A DNA stretch of 64,000 nt from Alectoria sarmentosa (GCA_009733775.1 WOGZ01000203.1:1-64000), one strand, 5' to 3'; shown: positions 13,801 through 28,000, counted from the stretch's first letter. Notes: a model not told the origin generated them from the letters alone. Translations and numbers: made by a program.

Positions 13801-15074
13801 TTTATAATATATAAACATATATTTGATTGTGAACATTGCGGAGAAAAGCATATAACTTCGAAACATTTTTTAATAACTTCTGAAAAATTGAATTTGAATT
13901 TTTCATTCGCGATTTTTCGTGTTTCATAAATCATTTAATAAAAAAACGTTTTTTTTTAAAAGTTTTTTTCAAATTTATAATTTTCAAATTTTGATTTTCA
14001 TTTAATTAAAAAAATTAAATTCACGTTATTAATAATAATAATTTACGTTATATTATAAACGATCACTTTATAATCTTTTTTTTTTATTTAGAAATAAAAA
14101 GCTCGTTAATTAATTTATTCTCTTTTTTTTTATATCAAACGTGCTTTTTTTCATTAAATAAATAATTAATAATGAAAGTTTTAACGCGAAATAAAGAATT
14201 TATAATCTTTCGATTTATGTTAAAAAAAATTAAACTTTATGAAATATAATAAATTATCATTTATTTTTATAACTTCGTCAATCGAAATTCTTTTTTAATA
14301 AAATCGATTTTATAAATAAAAATGAAATCTTTTATAATATATATAATAAATTATAATTTCATTATAAAGTGATCATTAAAAACGAAAAACGAATCTTTAT
14401 TTTTTTCAAAATTCATTTTCTTAAATGATCTTTTTGATTATCATTTTTCGATTTTAAAGAGTTTTATAAAGAGCATATAATCGTTTCAATTAATGATGTT
14501 ATTAAAAATTAAAATAACGTTGATTATAATGTAACGCGAAACGTTTAATCATTATATTATAATTAATACATCAATTATAAAAAATTTCAAAAGATGACAT
14601 TCGTCGTTGATTATAAATTTGAAATAATCGATTATATTTTTTGAAAATTTTTTATTTATTTTAATTTGAATTTTATTCGTCTTTATATTCGATATATATA
14701 ATTTATTAATTCGCTTTTTTTAAATAATTAATAACTTATATCGAATAAAGAATATAATATAATTATTAATAATAATAATTTTGAATCTTTGCTTCTTTTC
14801 ATCAAAAAGCTTATATGATAAATTAAAACGATTTTGAATTATACGCTCATTTGCGATAAACTTTGAACATTAATAATTTTTATAATATTTATAAATCTCG
14901 AATATATTAAAAGCGATTAAATCAATAATTTTGATTCATTGCGTAATGAAATTTTTAAACATTAAAACAAATATTGACTTCGCACGAATTCGTAACTTTG
15001 CAAATAAATCGTCGCGATACGTTTTTAATTATATTGATTAACAATTAATTAACGACATATTTCGAATAAAACCT

Positions 15075-15320
15075 ATTATCAAAGTTTATTTATTATCAAA
15101 ATTTATTTATTGCCAAAGCCTATCTGCTGTTAAAATTTATTTGTTATTAAAATCTGTTTATTATCAAAGCCTGTTGCTGCGAGAAAGTCTTTAATAAAAA
15201 GATATTAATAAAAAGTCTTTGATAAAAGATATTAACAAAAAGCCTTTAATAAAAAAATATTGATAAAAAACTTCTAATAAAAGATATTAACAAAAAATTT
15301 TTAATAAAAAACATTTAACA
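15075..15320. repeat. Two adjacent short tandem-repeat tracts
   Basis: The first part (about 15075-15180) has roughly 17-18-base units of the TTATCAAAGTTTATTTA type. The second (about 15180-15320) has roughly 27-28-base units of the AAAGTCTTTAATAAAAGATATT type, about five copies. Confidence 0.75.
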
Positions 15321-16155
15321 ACGCATATATAATAAAAGAAAAACTTATTTATAATAAATAAATAATGATGATTTAAGTCTTTTTCAAATTTATGTAATCT
15401 GTTAAAAAGCAAGCACGCAAATATAAATGTAAATAAAATTCAATTATCATCTTTATCGTGAATGATTATCAAAATTTTAATTATTAAAATAAATTCATAT
15501 TCGATTAACGAAAAATAATTTGTTTTTTATTTTAAAATATATTAAAAAGTTAACACGATTTTTGGAGATCTTTTCGTTGATAATTCTCATTATCAAAAAA
15601 TGTTTATCATTTATCAAATTCTTTGATAATCATATCGTTTCATAATATATATTGAATAAAATTTTATTATAAGTCGTAGGTAATCGTAAAAAATCACGTT
15701 TTTTGATCTTTTTCGATAATTTTATCGATTTGTTTAATTATTTATATACTCTTTTTTAATGTTGCCACATCGTTATCTTTATAAATTAATTCGTCAATCA
15801 ATTATATCTTTTAAAACCGCTCTTTAATATCAAATGTTTAAAATTCATTTTAAATCGTTATCATTTCAACATTTGTCAAGATTTCAAAATTTATTTAAAC
15901 GTCTTTTTATTATTTCTCATCAATGTCGCGATCAAATTCAAATGTTTAATTATTAAATTATACGATTTCAATTCATTTGTTTAATTGTATCATCTTAAAA
16001 TGATCGATCAAATTTATAATTTTGATGAAATGATTTTTTTTTCTGATGAGACGATCTTTTTTTTCTTTTTTAAAAGATTTAAATAATAATAAAAAAAAAA
16101 TATGAGAATTTGAAAAAAGAGATATAAAAGATAATAATAATAATATGTTAATTTG

Positions 16156-16372
16156 TTATAAATTAGCGATTGCGAAAGATTATATATTGATTATTTGCGA
16201 AAAGTTATAATAACGAAATACTTATTTTTGATTGATTTTTCTTCGAGAAAGACTTTAATAACGTTATGAATTAACGATTGCGAAAGATTATTTATATATT
16301 AATTATTTGCGAAAGGTTATAATAACGAAATATTTATTTTTGATTAATTTTTCTTCGAGAAAGACTTTAATA
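16156..16372. repeat. 108-bp tandem duplication
   Basis: Two head-to-tail units (16156-16263 and 16264-16372). Each runs from TTAT(A/G)AATTA(G/A)CGATTGCG to CGAGAAAGACTTTAATAA. The differences seen are mainly transitions plus a small indel. Confidence 0.85.
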
Positions 16373-17264
16373 ATACGCCTTTTTATTTGAAAAAAGCATA
16401 ATTATATTTCTCATATTTAATAAACATTTAAACTCTCAAATTGATTTGAGCTTGCGATAAACCTTTATTATAAAACAAATTTAACGCATTTTTGAAATTC
16501 GCGCGGATAATATGATATATCGCATAAACGCAATGATCAATTTAATTTTATTTAAATTTGTTAAAAAATATAAAAAAAAATTTATTTGAATCAAATTTTT
16601 TTTTAATAAATATACGCTTTTCGATTATAACGAATTATAATTCTTATTTTTATAAAGTGTTTAATTTTTAAACGATTTTTTGTTGAAATTTAATTTAAAT
16701 ATCGATATAAATATCAAAATAAGATTGAAAACGATTATTATGAAGAAACTGTGTTATTTTTTTTATATTCATAAATCTTAATTTCGCACGAAGATTCTTT
16801 ATTTTGCGAAACGTTAATTTATTTTCGCGAGTTTCGATTAATGAAAATATTATAATGATTGCGAAAAGTTTCAAAAAAAAAATAATATGTATAATGAGAC
16901 GATTTATCGAATAATGTTTATATAAGATTTTAATAATAATAATAAATTCGTTATAACAATCTTTTATAGAATGAGAATATGATAATATAAATATTTAATT
17001 AAATAAATAAGATAATGTGATTAATAAATATGAAAATGAGTTTAAATAAAATAAGCAAATAAATAATAAATAACAATTTATCGTAATAACTTTTAGCGAA
17101 TAATAAATATATTATTAAATCGAATGAAGCTTTTTATTATCGAAATTTTAAATAATAATATAAATGCGATAAATAATAAATGTATTAATTATATAAAAAA
17201 AAAAAATTAATTATAAAGATTAAGATTTATATATGCATCAATTATCACTTAATGTTTTTCTTAT

Positions 17265-17352
17265 AAAAATGAATTCTTATTTTTTATGAAAAATGAATTC
17301 TTGTTTTTTATGAAAAGTGAATTCTTGTTTTTTATGAAAAATGAATTTTTTT
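17265..17352. repeat. 24-bp tandem repeat, about 3.5 copies
   Basis: The unit is AAAAATGAATTCTT(A/G)TTTTTTATG, nearly identical between copies. The higher identity than in neighbouring tracts suggests recent amplification. Confidence 0.85.
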
Positions 17353-18104
17353 AAATATAAATTGTTTCGATCGCATGTAAATGAATAATAACGTTAATAA
17401 ACATTGTATAAATGTATAAAAAGAAAAAACTTGCGTTTATACAAAAAGAATCATTTTATTAATTTATAATAACCTTTTACAATTAATTAATTGCGCTCTT
17501 CAAATTTTATTTATTTTATTAATAATATTATTTATTTTTTTAAATAATATTATCAATAATAATAATAATTTCAATTGAAAAAAAGAAGTTGTTTAATTTA
17601 TCGCATATAAACTTATTTTTTTACGATTAATTTGAAAATAAATGGTTTTTTTTTTGATATTAAAATCGTTTAAATGTTTTCGCCTTTTTCAATTATTAAA
17701 TAATAAATGAAATTACAAAAATATTAAATTATGTCAAATAAATAAGCTTTTTTTTAATATAAATTCAATGATTCAAATTTTCAAATAAGATATAACACAT
17801 TATTTCAATCTTATAAATCATTTACATTTAAAACATCTCGCGATATTATATTTGAGAGATCTTTTATATAAAATAACGAATTTAAAAATGAATTCGCGAG
17901 AATAATGTTTCAATATAATAAACATCGACGAAAATAATCTCTGAATGAGACTTTTAAGGAAAATGACGATAAATTCTCATTTAATTTTATCAAAATAATA
18001 AATTTTCAACGATCGATTTATAATTTTGATTTAATAATTATTATAAATTAAAAAATTCAACATATAATAGTTTTTATTCAAAATTTTCAGAGAATCATTG
18101 CGCA

Positions 18105-18275
18105 AAGTTTTTAAAGAATTATATATAAAGTTTATCACAATTGCCGCCTTTCAATTTCTATTAAAAGTTTTTAAATTATCACATATAAAGTTTGTTACAA
18201 CAATCTTTTAACCTTTATTTAAACCTTTTAAATTATTTCGTATAAAGCCTATCACAATAATCATTCAGTTTCTCA
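18105..18275. repeat. About 62-bp tandem repeat, 3 degenerate copies
   Basis: Each unit contains TTAAATTATCACATATAAAGTTT(A/G)T(C/T)ACAA followed by a variable pyrimidine-rich part. The three starts are near 18111, 18171 and 18227. Confidence 0.65.
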
Positions 18276-19739
18276 TTATGAAAATTGTTATTACATTAGT
18301 TTTTTTTCATATTTTTAAGTTTATAATCATTTTGAAGGTTTTTGTAAAGAATATACGTTATGTAATAAAAAATGAATTTATAAACGAAGAGAAGAGAAAT
18401 CGTAATAATTTAAATACGATATTAATATTTGAAAGCAACTCGCAGAGTTAGATGAATAAACATGATGTTATAAAATCTCATTTCAAAAAAACGAGAAGAA
18501 TCAAATTATTTATTATTTAAGTTTTAACGAAATTCGAAAAAATAACTTTTTTCGAATTGAATATATTATTTAAACGCTATTTTTTGATTTATTTATCAAA
18601 TATTTTCGCAAATAAATTTATATGCGCAATTTTTTTAAATATAAAAAGTGATTATGCAATATATAAAGAAATCAAATATCATATTCAACGCTTATATAAA
18701 ATGTGAAAAGGTGAAATTTTAAAGACGACGTTATAATGAATATAATAATGAATTAAGAATGTCAAAAAAAAGACACGTTAAATATTATTTTTCGAAATAA
18801 CAACGTTTATTGATTTTAAAATGAAAATTCGAAAAAAATATAATCATTTATGATTAAAAAGCGTGTTTAAATTTGAGATTGAGATAATTGATTTCGAAAA
18901 AATCACGTTGAACGATTTACGATTTTTTAAATGTATGCGTTTATTTTTTTATTTTCATTTGTTAAAGCCTTTCGCAAAGGTTTTTTTAATCAATGTGTTA
19001 TTATTTAAACGCCTTTTTATAATTTATTACGCATTCTTATATAACGAAATTATATCTTCTAAATCTTATATAATTATCATTCATTAAATATACGCATAAA
19101 CACTTTTTGAATTTATTCGACGTTTTTTATCAAAAAAACGAATTTGAATATTAATTGATTAATGATTATTTAAAGCGCATCATATCTCACAATTTATAAT
19201 ATAAAAAACGTTCGAAAATAAATATTAATAAAAATTCGAACGCAATTATAAAAGAATTTGATGTGAATGAATCGAATATAAAAAATAATAAGTAAAACGT
19301 CGCGCAAGATGAGATTGTAATAACGATATATAAATATAATCAAAATAACGTTATTTTAAAGATTAATCATAATGAAAAAGTTTAATGTGATGAAAAAATA
19401 TATAATAATGAGTGATAATAACAAGATTATGAGTGTAAGCATCATTTATTATTATGCAAAAGGCTTTAATAAATCGTTATTATGCATATTAAGTTGATTT
19501 GATTTATTAATACGTTTTCAACATATTCTTTTCTGTCTTTTTTCTTTAATGTTTATTATTATTAATTTGTAAACAAACGTAAAAGATTTTGGCTTTGTGA
19601 TATGTTTTATGAGATAATATATATTTATTTATCCTGATCTGACTGACTTTATTGAGAAATATTTATATCACATAATAATTTATATATAACAATGTTATAT
19701 ACCGAAGGCTTTTGCACAAAATATCATATTTATATAAAT

Positions 19740-20135
19740 AAATATTGCGATAGACTTCAAAATCATTAATTTTCTTTATGAGTGACAAAAAGCTTTAATA
19801 GTAATAAAGCAGGTAAGGTTGCAAGGCAAGTATATATCTTGTCAAAATACTTATTTTAATTAGCAATCGCGTCTGTCAGACATATATCTTTCAAGATCGA
19901 TCGGCAGCAATTGATTTTCATTAATTATACAGTCGTTATACATTAATTGAAACTTTTCATAGTAGTTATATGAAATATTTAATGATTGAATAACGATCAC
20001 AACGTTGAAGGGAATTCACAATTATTGTTAACCCGTTTCTCATCGAGTTTATAACGGTTATACACTTATTTTAGATGTATATTCGATGGAAAACGAGTGA
20101 ACACCAGTTTTAAATCCCCGCGGAAGGCCCGGACA
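19740..20135. repeat. Right terminal region of element III
   Basis: This stretch is visibly richer in G and C than its surroundings and ends GGCCCGGACA. It is not similar to the left end beyond the first ~10 bases, so the termini are short inverted repeats and not LTRs. A 75-codon open frame that crosses the end into family II (20097-20324) is a junction artefact. Confidence 0.6.
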
Positions 20136-23100
20136 ATATTTATTATAAAAAAAATTAATATAATATCAATAAATACGATATATATAATAAGCGTTCAAAT
20201 AAAAATGATGCAAATAAAAAAGATCGCGAAAATCGCGATAATTATGATGATTATGATGATTATAATCGTAAAGGTCGTGAAGAATATAATCGAAAAAAAA
20301 AAAATTCGAATTCAAATCAATTGAAAAGTCAAAGAATTAATTTGATAATGTTGGCGTAATTATGATAATTATTTAACCAAAAATCGTTCGTTGCTTTATC
20401 GTTCATATTATTTTTATTATTATTATTATTCTTAAATCGATTTTCGAATTTATCGCAAACTCTAACGTCTTAAATAAAAAGGTTTATGATATCAAATTCA
20501 AAGTCGTCGATAAAACGTACATTATCGCTTTATTTATTATAATAACAATATCTTTTTTTTAACTTCGAAATTGTGTCTACATTTAACATATAATTTACAT
20601 TTTTTCGATCTTCAAAATCTTTAAATTTTTTCAATTTTCACGCTTTATAAATGATTTTATTGATAATCACATAATTATCGATTTTAAAAACATCGAATTT
20701 AAATATAAAATGAATGATGTTAAACGCATTTTAACTTTTCGAAACATTTGATTCGTGTTTGATTACAACTTCAATTACATTTTTAAAAAAGAATTGAAAA
20801 AATAAGGATTTTTTTTGGTTTTTGTTTTCGATGATATTATCGTTGAAAAATAACGTTTTTTTTAAACGTATTCAAGATCGTTTTTATATATTCGATATTT
20901 AAAAGAAACCCTTTTTAATTTTAATAATCATTAATGAAAAAATCCCCGTTTATGATGAATTTTCAATTAAATCTGTTTTTGATAATTTAAAAACCTTTAA
21001 AATCTTTATCGAAATCTCAAGTTAATAAAATAATTTTTCGCATATGACACGCATATTACGATTATTTAAACGTTTAAAATCTTAAAAAATTGATCAAAAT
21101 GTGCGTTGAAATGAATTTCTTCATTTTATTTTTCGGCGATAATTACGAATTATGTTTTATGATTAATATAAGAGTGAAATTATATAAGCGACACATTGTT
21201 TTTAAAAAATGATAAAATGATTTAATTTATAACGACTTTTAAAGTTCATTCGATGTCTCTTAAAATGATTTTAAATGAATAATCATTTTTTTTAATAACA
21301 AAACCTTTCGATTTAATATTTATTTATTATTCAATAAGTTCGATTTAATAATTTTTATCACATTCAAGACGTTCTTTAATGATTCGAAATATAACGATAT
21401 TTAATATATTCGTTTTCGCATTAATTGTAATATTGAATTCGACAATTATCAAATGAAAATCTTTTGATTATTTAAAATTATTATTTGAAAAGATATTATG
21501 TTTAATAATTTTTAAATGAATAATAAATTTAAACGTTTAAATGTTATTATTTAATATAAAGTAAGCGTTATGCTTTAAAAAAAACAAGTTGTTTTAAAAA
21601 ATGTTAAATAAAATTCGTTCGAATAATTAATATTCTTCGCAATATTTAATTCGTTATTGATTATAACGTTATTTTATTCGAAATCAATATTGAATTTTTT
21701 TTGATATATTTCATTTATATATTATTGATCAAATCGATTATTATTAAATTGTTCTTCGTGATATTAATTAAAAAAAATATTAAGATCGCGTCATTAAAAG
21801 ACGTTTTTTTAGATATCAAAATAAAAATTATCGCATACTCTTAAACAACGCTTAAATAATTATTGTTTTTAATATTAATTAAATCGATAACGTTTTTCTC
21901 AAACTCACTCATTTCGAATTAAACATCGTTATTATCAACAAACAAATTAACATTTATTATAATAAATATAAACTCGTTAAAAACATCGAGCATCCAAATC
22001 ATTTATTTTATTTTCATTTATAATTTCAGGGGAAAAACGTTAAAAAAGATATACAATTATCGAAAAAAAGGTTAATGATTTATTTAATTTCATTTCTATC
22101 TCAAAAACAATTTCGTCAGAAATCGTCGCTTTAAACACATTTAATTTGAAACTTAGTTTAAAACGATCGTTTAACACGTTCAACGATGATATTATAATTT
22201 CTTTATCTATATCGACGTTTAAATTTATTATTCATTTCATAATTAATAAAGTTTTTAAACTTATTCTTATTATAAAATCGTTCGAAATTATAAAATTATA
22301 TCGAAACCTTATTTTGAATTTTTTCGTTTTATTAACAAAAATCGTTTTTATTAAGTCTTATAAATCTTGAAGTTTCAAAGAAATTATAACGAATTTTTAT
22401 CGTAAAATGTATTAACAAATGATTATATAAAACGAGATCGATTCTCTCATTATTGATAACATTTAAATCTTAATGAATTTATTTTCGAATACGCGTATTT
22501 TAAAAGATAAATGAATTTATAAAGTTAAAAAAAATCTTATCAACGAAATCGTTCGACATAAAGTTTATTAAATGATTCGTGATTTCGAATAACGAGAAGA
22601 AATCGATTTTAACGAAATTTTTATTTCGATAATCAAATTTATAAATTATAAAATCATTTTCGTTTTTACGATAATTTTGAATTGAAAATTTGAATAAATG
22701 AATGTTAAAATCTTTTTTTATATAATGATATTAAAAAGATAATTTATATAATATAATTTATGAGTTTTAAAATTAAGAGTAAAGAGAATAAGATTTATAA
22801 ACTTATAAAAACGTTACATATTTTAAAACAATTTTCGAAAATTTAATATAATATCCTCGCAACGTATTTTAAAGAATTAAATTTTAAGTTTATTATTATT
22901 AATTTTTCGATATTCATTAATAATATTATCATCGTCGTTATTTATACAAACGACATTTTATTTACGAATTTTAATAAAATCGACATTTAAGCGATCAAAA
23001 AAAGTTTTATAAAAAGTTTAAAATGATCGATTTGAATTTATACATTTATTATTTTGATATAATGATCGTAAAAAATCGTATTAATCGTATTTTGCGTTTT

Positions 23101-23950
23101 AAATAAATAATTTATATCGAATTTTTTTTTATTAATTATGACATAATTGAATTAACGATTATTACAACGTTTATCATTAATAATAAGTTTTATATCATCG
23201 AAAATAATTTCGTGATCATTAAAAAATCTCGTTACGTTTATCAATTTATCGTTGATTTTTTAATGTATATGATGTTGAGCACGCGCCCGAATATCGTTTT
23301 CGCAATTTTAATGATTTTTCGATATAATTCGAATTTTAATATTTTTTATTAAAGCGTAATTAAGTGTATCTTTCAATATTTCAATTACATAAAAGATTAA
23401 TAATTTATATTTCGAGACGATTTTAAATCTTTTATAAATTATATTGACGTTGATTAAATAAACGATTAAAACACTCGACATTTCATTTTTAAATACGTTT
23501 TTAATATAAATAACATAATAATTAAGTGATTTTTTAAATGATAATTTATAATAACGCTTTTAATTTGTGAAATCGAATATATTAATGAAGTTTAAATTAT
23601 TAAAAAAGCGATTTAATTGCGCGAATTTTTTAATTAATTCAATTTAAGCGTTAAATGTTTTTAAATAATGATGATTTATTATAATAATTAAAACGTTATA
23701 ACGTTAATTAAAAACCCTCAATTTCATGCTCGTATTAAACATATTAACATTTAACATCATTATATATAAAAATAAATCATCATCGAAAATGTCGTCTTAA
23801 AATATATTTTTATCGATTGATAAATAATCGACGGCCTTATCAAAGCCCTCTTTAAAAACAAATTCGAGAGATTTCGTTAATTGATCGAATTAAAACATCG
23901 CTTATAGGTGATCTCTCGCGTTAACTTTAGGAAAATCATCATTATAACTT
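20136..23950 (+). pseudogene. Degraded copia family II pol
   Basis: The RT N-terminal piece MIRDFE*REEIDFNEIF (family norm: RGF.Q..GIDY.ETF) is near 22570-22625. The active-site box reads YTND at 22943-22954, with two changes from YVDD, one being GAT-to-AAT/AAC. The C-terminal part continues through LRF(*)...IIYIEKF-like sequence near 23090-23130. Many in-frame stops are present. Dead. Confidence 0.8.
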
Positions 23951-24364
23951 TAAAAAAGCGATTTCATTAATTTTCACACTTCGGATGATCGATCGAATTT
24001 ATTCATAAAATCTTAAATATTAATTTTAACATTCTTTGCGAACCAACTTCGATTTATTAAAACTTAATCTAAAGTTGATTTATTGTTATTGTTATTATAA
24101 TCACAAATTTTGCGAACATTTATTTAAAAGATTCATATTTACGTGCGATTCAAATTTGAAAATAATATTATTATTTAAAAAATCGTTATCGCCAAATTTA
24201 CTTAATTACTTACGAAAATTCTTTAATAACATGATTTTCAAATGCTTTCAGATGCTTTTAAACGTTATCACAATTATCATATTTATGCTTTTAAACGTTA
24301 TTGCCGTTATTATCATTATTGCAATATATTAATCATAATTTATATACATTTTATCAATTATTAT

Positions 24365-24903
24365 TGTCAAACATTAATATTTTAAAACGATTTTTATAAA
24401 TTTTACGATCGATCGCATATATGCATATACAATTCGAAACATTTCATTCAATCGAAAAATTTATTCTTATATATATTCATCGATTATGTGTTGCTCGATT
24501 TTTGATATGCATTAAATGAATTGAAAACAAATTTGTCAAAAAACGGTTTTTCGTTAAAAAGTGAAATTTTTTCTATGTAACATCGTGGCGAATATGTTTA
24601 AAAGAACATAATCGTTTTCAGATTTCGATTTTCTTCGAATTTTCATTGTTTTTACCCGGTTTTGAACATCACGAATTTCGAATCTCGTATTTGAATTTTG
24701 AAAGGTTTAGGGAATATAGAGGGTGATAAAAGGAATATAAGATGTTTTCACGCTTATAACCCGACGTTACGATTCATTTTTGTTACCCGACGTTAATTTT
24801 CACGCTTATAATCCGACATTACGATTCATTTTTGTTATTCGACGCTGATGTTTCATTTTTATAATTCGAAATTTAAATTTAAAAAGATGCGAGCGAAGGG
24901 GAA
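24365..24903 (+). repeat. Shared 3' untranslated block and polypurine tract, family II left
   Basis: It starts TGTCAAACATTAATATT and is like the family I block, but without the internal duplication. It ends with GAAGGGGAA at 24895-24903, directly abutting the LTR, the expected place of a plus-strand polypurine primer. Confidence 0.7.
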
Positions 24904-25047
24904 TGTTGAAATTCGGATCATGTGACGTTAAGCTTTGACATTTTTGATGGTCACGTGCGCACATTAATGCGCCCGTATATAGATCGCTCTTTCTTTCGTA
25001 ATACTTTTAAAGTAATACAATTAAGTGTTCTATTCCATATTTTGACA
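24904..25047 (+). repeat. 3' LTR of copia family II, left copy
   Basis: It starts TGTTGAAATTCGG and ends CATATTTTGACA, with the complementary TGTNRAAA/TTTTGACA tips typical of this pair of families. It includes GGTCACGTGCGCACATTAATGC. It is a few bases longer than the 135-bp LTRs of the complete minus-strand copy. Confidence 0.85.
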
Positions 25048-28000
25048 GATTTGAGTTATATTTTTTACATTAATGATGATGATTACATTTTGATATATAA
25101 AGTTTTATATCGAGATTATTCGCTCAACGTGATATTTATTTATAATTCGATTTAAGATATCAAATATTTAATTTGACTTTAAGAGAAAAAATAAAATATT
25201 TCGACGCAATTTAATTTTTTCATTTTATAACGTAATAAAAAAAGATTGAAATTTGATATTATTAACGATGAATAAAGTTTTACGAATATTTTCGCGAGTT
25301 TTTTATTTGTGAGAATTTTCGAAAATATTAACACAATTTGAAAAAAATGACATATATAAATTAATAAATGATTGAAAAATTAAAAACCTTGATTTAATAA
25401 TTTTAATATATTATGTTAATGATGTTTATATTTGAAAATTGATAAAATGTATATTAAAAAAGATGAATTGAATGAATTTAAAAAATAAAATATCGCATTA
25501 AACGAATTCTTTATCGATTATAAAACGATTATGATTATAATTAAATTAACTTTTATAATTATTAAAGACTCGAAAAGATGATAATTATCTTTTATAATCT
25601 TATAAAGAAAATAAATGCGAAAATCTTATTTATAAACTTTAAAAGCGTTCTCGAAATTGACTTCTTTAAAAAAATAAAATATATATAAAATATTAATAAT
25701 CTAATTTTTAAAAGATATCGATAAAAGCGATAAACGAGTTAATAATAAATTGAAGTTTAATTTACGACGTAAAAAATTAATGTATTAAAAGAAAAAAAAA
25801 TTACACAAAATGAATTTCGAATTAAAAGCGAAATTATTAATTATTAAAATATGAGAAAAACATCTCACGAACGTTTTTAATAAAAATTACGTATATAATG
25901 TAATAACGACACATTTTATATTTAATGAGAAATTAATAAAGTAATTATTTTTTAAAATATAAAAAATAAATTATAATTTTATTAAGACATTAAAAAATGA
26001 TAATAATATAACATATTCAAATTTTAAAAATATTGTTAAAATAATAATCAATTATTATTAAAATCTTTACGATATCAAAAATTTTGACGAAAAGATTAAA
26101 AAACAAATATTGAATTATATTATAAAAATAATATCGTCGAAAATGATGTTAAGATTGAAAAAGTTGATATTATTATGAAAAATTAAAATCGTTATTCGTC
26201 GAATGACGTTAAAATCATTATTTAAAAAAGACGATTTATTTAATGAATATTATAAGACATTTATATAATATAAGAAATAAGAAAACGATTTTTTAATAAT
26301 TATATAAACGTTAATGAGATTTTTTAATGAAATTTAAAATAAGAGAACGTTAATAAAACGTTGAATGAATAATATTTTAATTTTTTTATTCAAAAATAAA
26401 AGAAAATAAATAAATATTCGAAATTATTATTTTTTATTTATAATAAATGTGAATTATAAATTATTTACGAATATATTAATATAAAATTGATCGCGACTTT
26501 AAAAAAGGTTATTGATTTATAATAATCGATTTTTTTATTTAAAAGATTTATCGATAATAATGTTAAAATTATTTAAAATTTAATAATTAAATATAAGATT
26601 ATAATGAGATTCGCGAAATAAAGATTAAAATTAATAATCATCTTTTTAAATTAAAAATATATATATAATAAAATCAATCATGAATTTTGTTTACGATATT
26701 AATTAAATTTAAAACATTAATAGAATACATCTTTTAAATTCGTCTTTTTTATCGAAACGCAAAAATCAAAATATTTATTAATAATTATTTTAAAAAAATC
26801 TTATAAATTCGATATAATGTATATTAAAAAGATTTATTAAATTATATTTTTTTCGTAATCATTATCGAAGGTTTTGCGCGTTATATAATCTTAAATTTAA
26901 TCGTATTAAAAATTAAAATGAAAATCGTGCAATTGAAAATAATTATATATGCGAATAATATAATAATTATTATTTAAACGCAAATTGAAATCGACGCGTT
27001 AATAACAATTTTCAAGGTTTATTATAAGATCATAAGCGTTAAAATTAATTAAATAAAATTATATATTTTATATATTAAAAAAATAATTCGAATTCGATTT
27101 AAAAACGTTAAAGAAGGTTTTTTAAATAACTTTTATAAACATTTGAATATTTTTATTAACATCATAATAAAGCATTAATTTGATATATTTTAAATGAAAA
27201 TATTGATAAAAATTGAAGCATCGATAAGAGCATAAAAGCGATATTATTTATCGATAAAAAATAAAATCATGATTATTAACATCTTCATAATATTCTTTTT
27301 TAAATACGCTCTTCGCTTTTTGAAAATGTTAATTAAAATTAAAAATAAATTAAATAAAAAATATTATAAGTTGATATAAAATAACAAAATTCGAAATATA
27401 ATTCGAAATATATATTTTTGTTATTTTATAAATAAAAGTGAGATTAAAAATATTGATTTATATTTTATTATAAATGTTAACACGATGATTATCATTAATA
27501 AAGTTATTAATAATTTTAATAGTATTTAAATTCAATTCATAAAAGACGTTTCTATAATATACATTAAATTTAAAAATATTAACTCGATATACGTTATAGC
27601 AATGATTAATTTATGATTGTTATATTTTATCTATTAAATTAATCATGTTTTAAAATCTTTATAATTATTATAATGAAATTGAAAGAGAATATGAAACAAA
27701 ATAAAAATAAAATATTTTCTTTTTTTATTAATAACAATAAAATTATTAATTATTTTCGTATAATATTATATACATTTCAAAAAGAATTTAGATTTCAATA
27801 ATGTTAAAAAATTCAATTTAATAATGTGAAAGAATTTATGAGAGCGCGACGCTCGGGTATTTAACGATATTTGAAATTTAATACATTAATAACTTATAAA
27901 AAATTTTGATTTTATCGATTTTTTTTTAATGTTTATGATATAAAGTGCAACATGATAATTAATTTCAAATTGTATTTTTGAAATATGACATTTTATGCTT

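Larger units (their letters stand above)
10751..19739. other. Interior of element III, no recognised gene
   Basis: About 9 kb without a domain I can name. It holds at least seven tandem-repeat tracts (listed separately) and perfect hairpins such as GATCAAGA/TCTTGATC near 13547. The only protein-like stretches are minus 11701-11925 (Asn/Asp-rich, made by a 27-base repeat), plus 12551-12781 (containing a directly repeated ~35-base segment), and plus 18863-19087. None shows a known motif. Cargo or captured sequence is possible but unproved. Confidence 0.5.
7684..20135 (-). mobile_element. Element III: 12.45-kb Tnp2/CACTA-like DNA transposon
   Basis: The insertion was delimited by comparison with the uninterrupted family II copy. 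Family II reads ...AATATTATAT, then III, then ATATTTATTATAAA, giving a 4-base ATAT duplication relative to the unbroken copy. The ends are short imperfect inverted repeats, TGTCCTGCCC at the left and ...GGCCCGGACA at the right. A Tnp2-type transposase relic lies at 9086-10750 on the minus strand. The other 9 kb is non-coding by eye and full of tandem repeats. The right-hand ~400 bases keep GC-rich words (CCCCGCGGAAGGCCCGGACA) and look less mutated. CACTA elements normally make 2-3-base duplications and start CACTA, so the superfamily label is provisional. No LTR-type long terminal repeat was seen. Confidence 0.7.
20136..25047 (+). mobile_element. Copia family II, left copy, gag C-terminus to 3' LTR
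   Basis: This continues the element interrupted at 7683. It is homologous to minus-strand 57055-51984. Order: charged gag tail and protease (about 20160-20720), pre-integrase and integrase (about 21000-22000), RT (about 22540-23270), RNase H (about 23600-23920), shared 3' block (24365-24903), LTR. Family II differs clearly from family I in the RT although the two share the 3' block and LTR style. Confidence 0.85.

Noticed and set aside
7684..20135. Element III as an LTR retrotransposon or a Starship-type giant element
   Set aside because: The two ends are not similar beyond about ten inverted bases, and a Tnp2-like relic rather than a gag-pol or tyrosine-recombinase gene is visible.
20097..20324. 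75-codon open frame as a gene
   Set aside because: It crosses the junction between element III and family II, and its body is a shifted frame of the family II gag tail.
24365..25047. TGTCAAACATTAATATT as the start of a 0.7-0.8-kb LTR
   Set aside because: The 5' sides of copy C and of the complete family II element carry only the last 122-135 bases. The longer block is internal.
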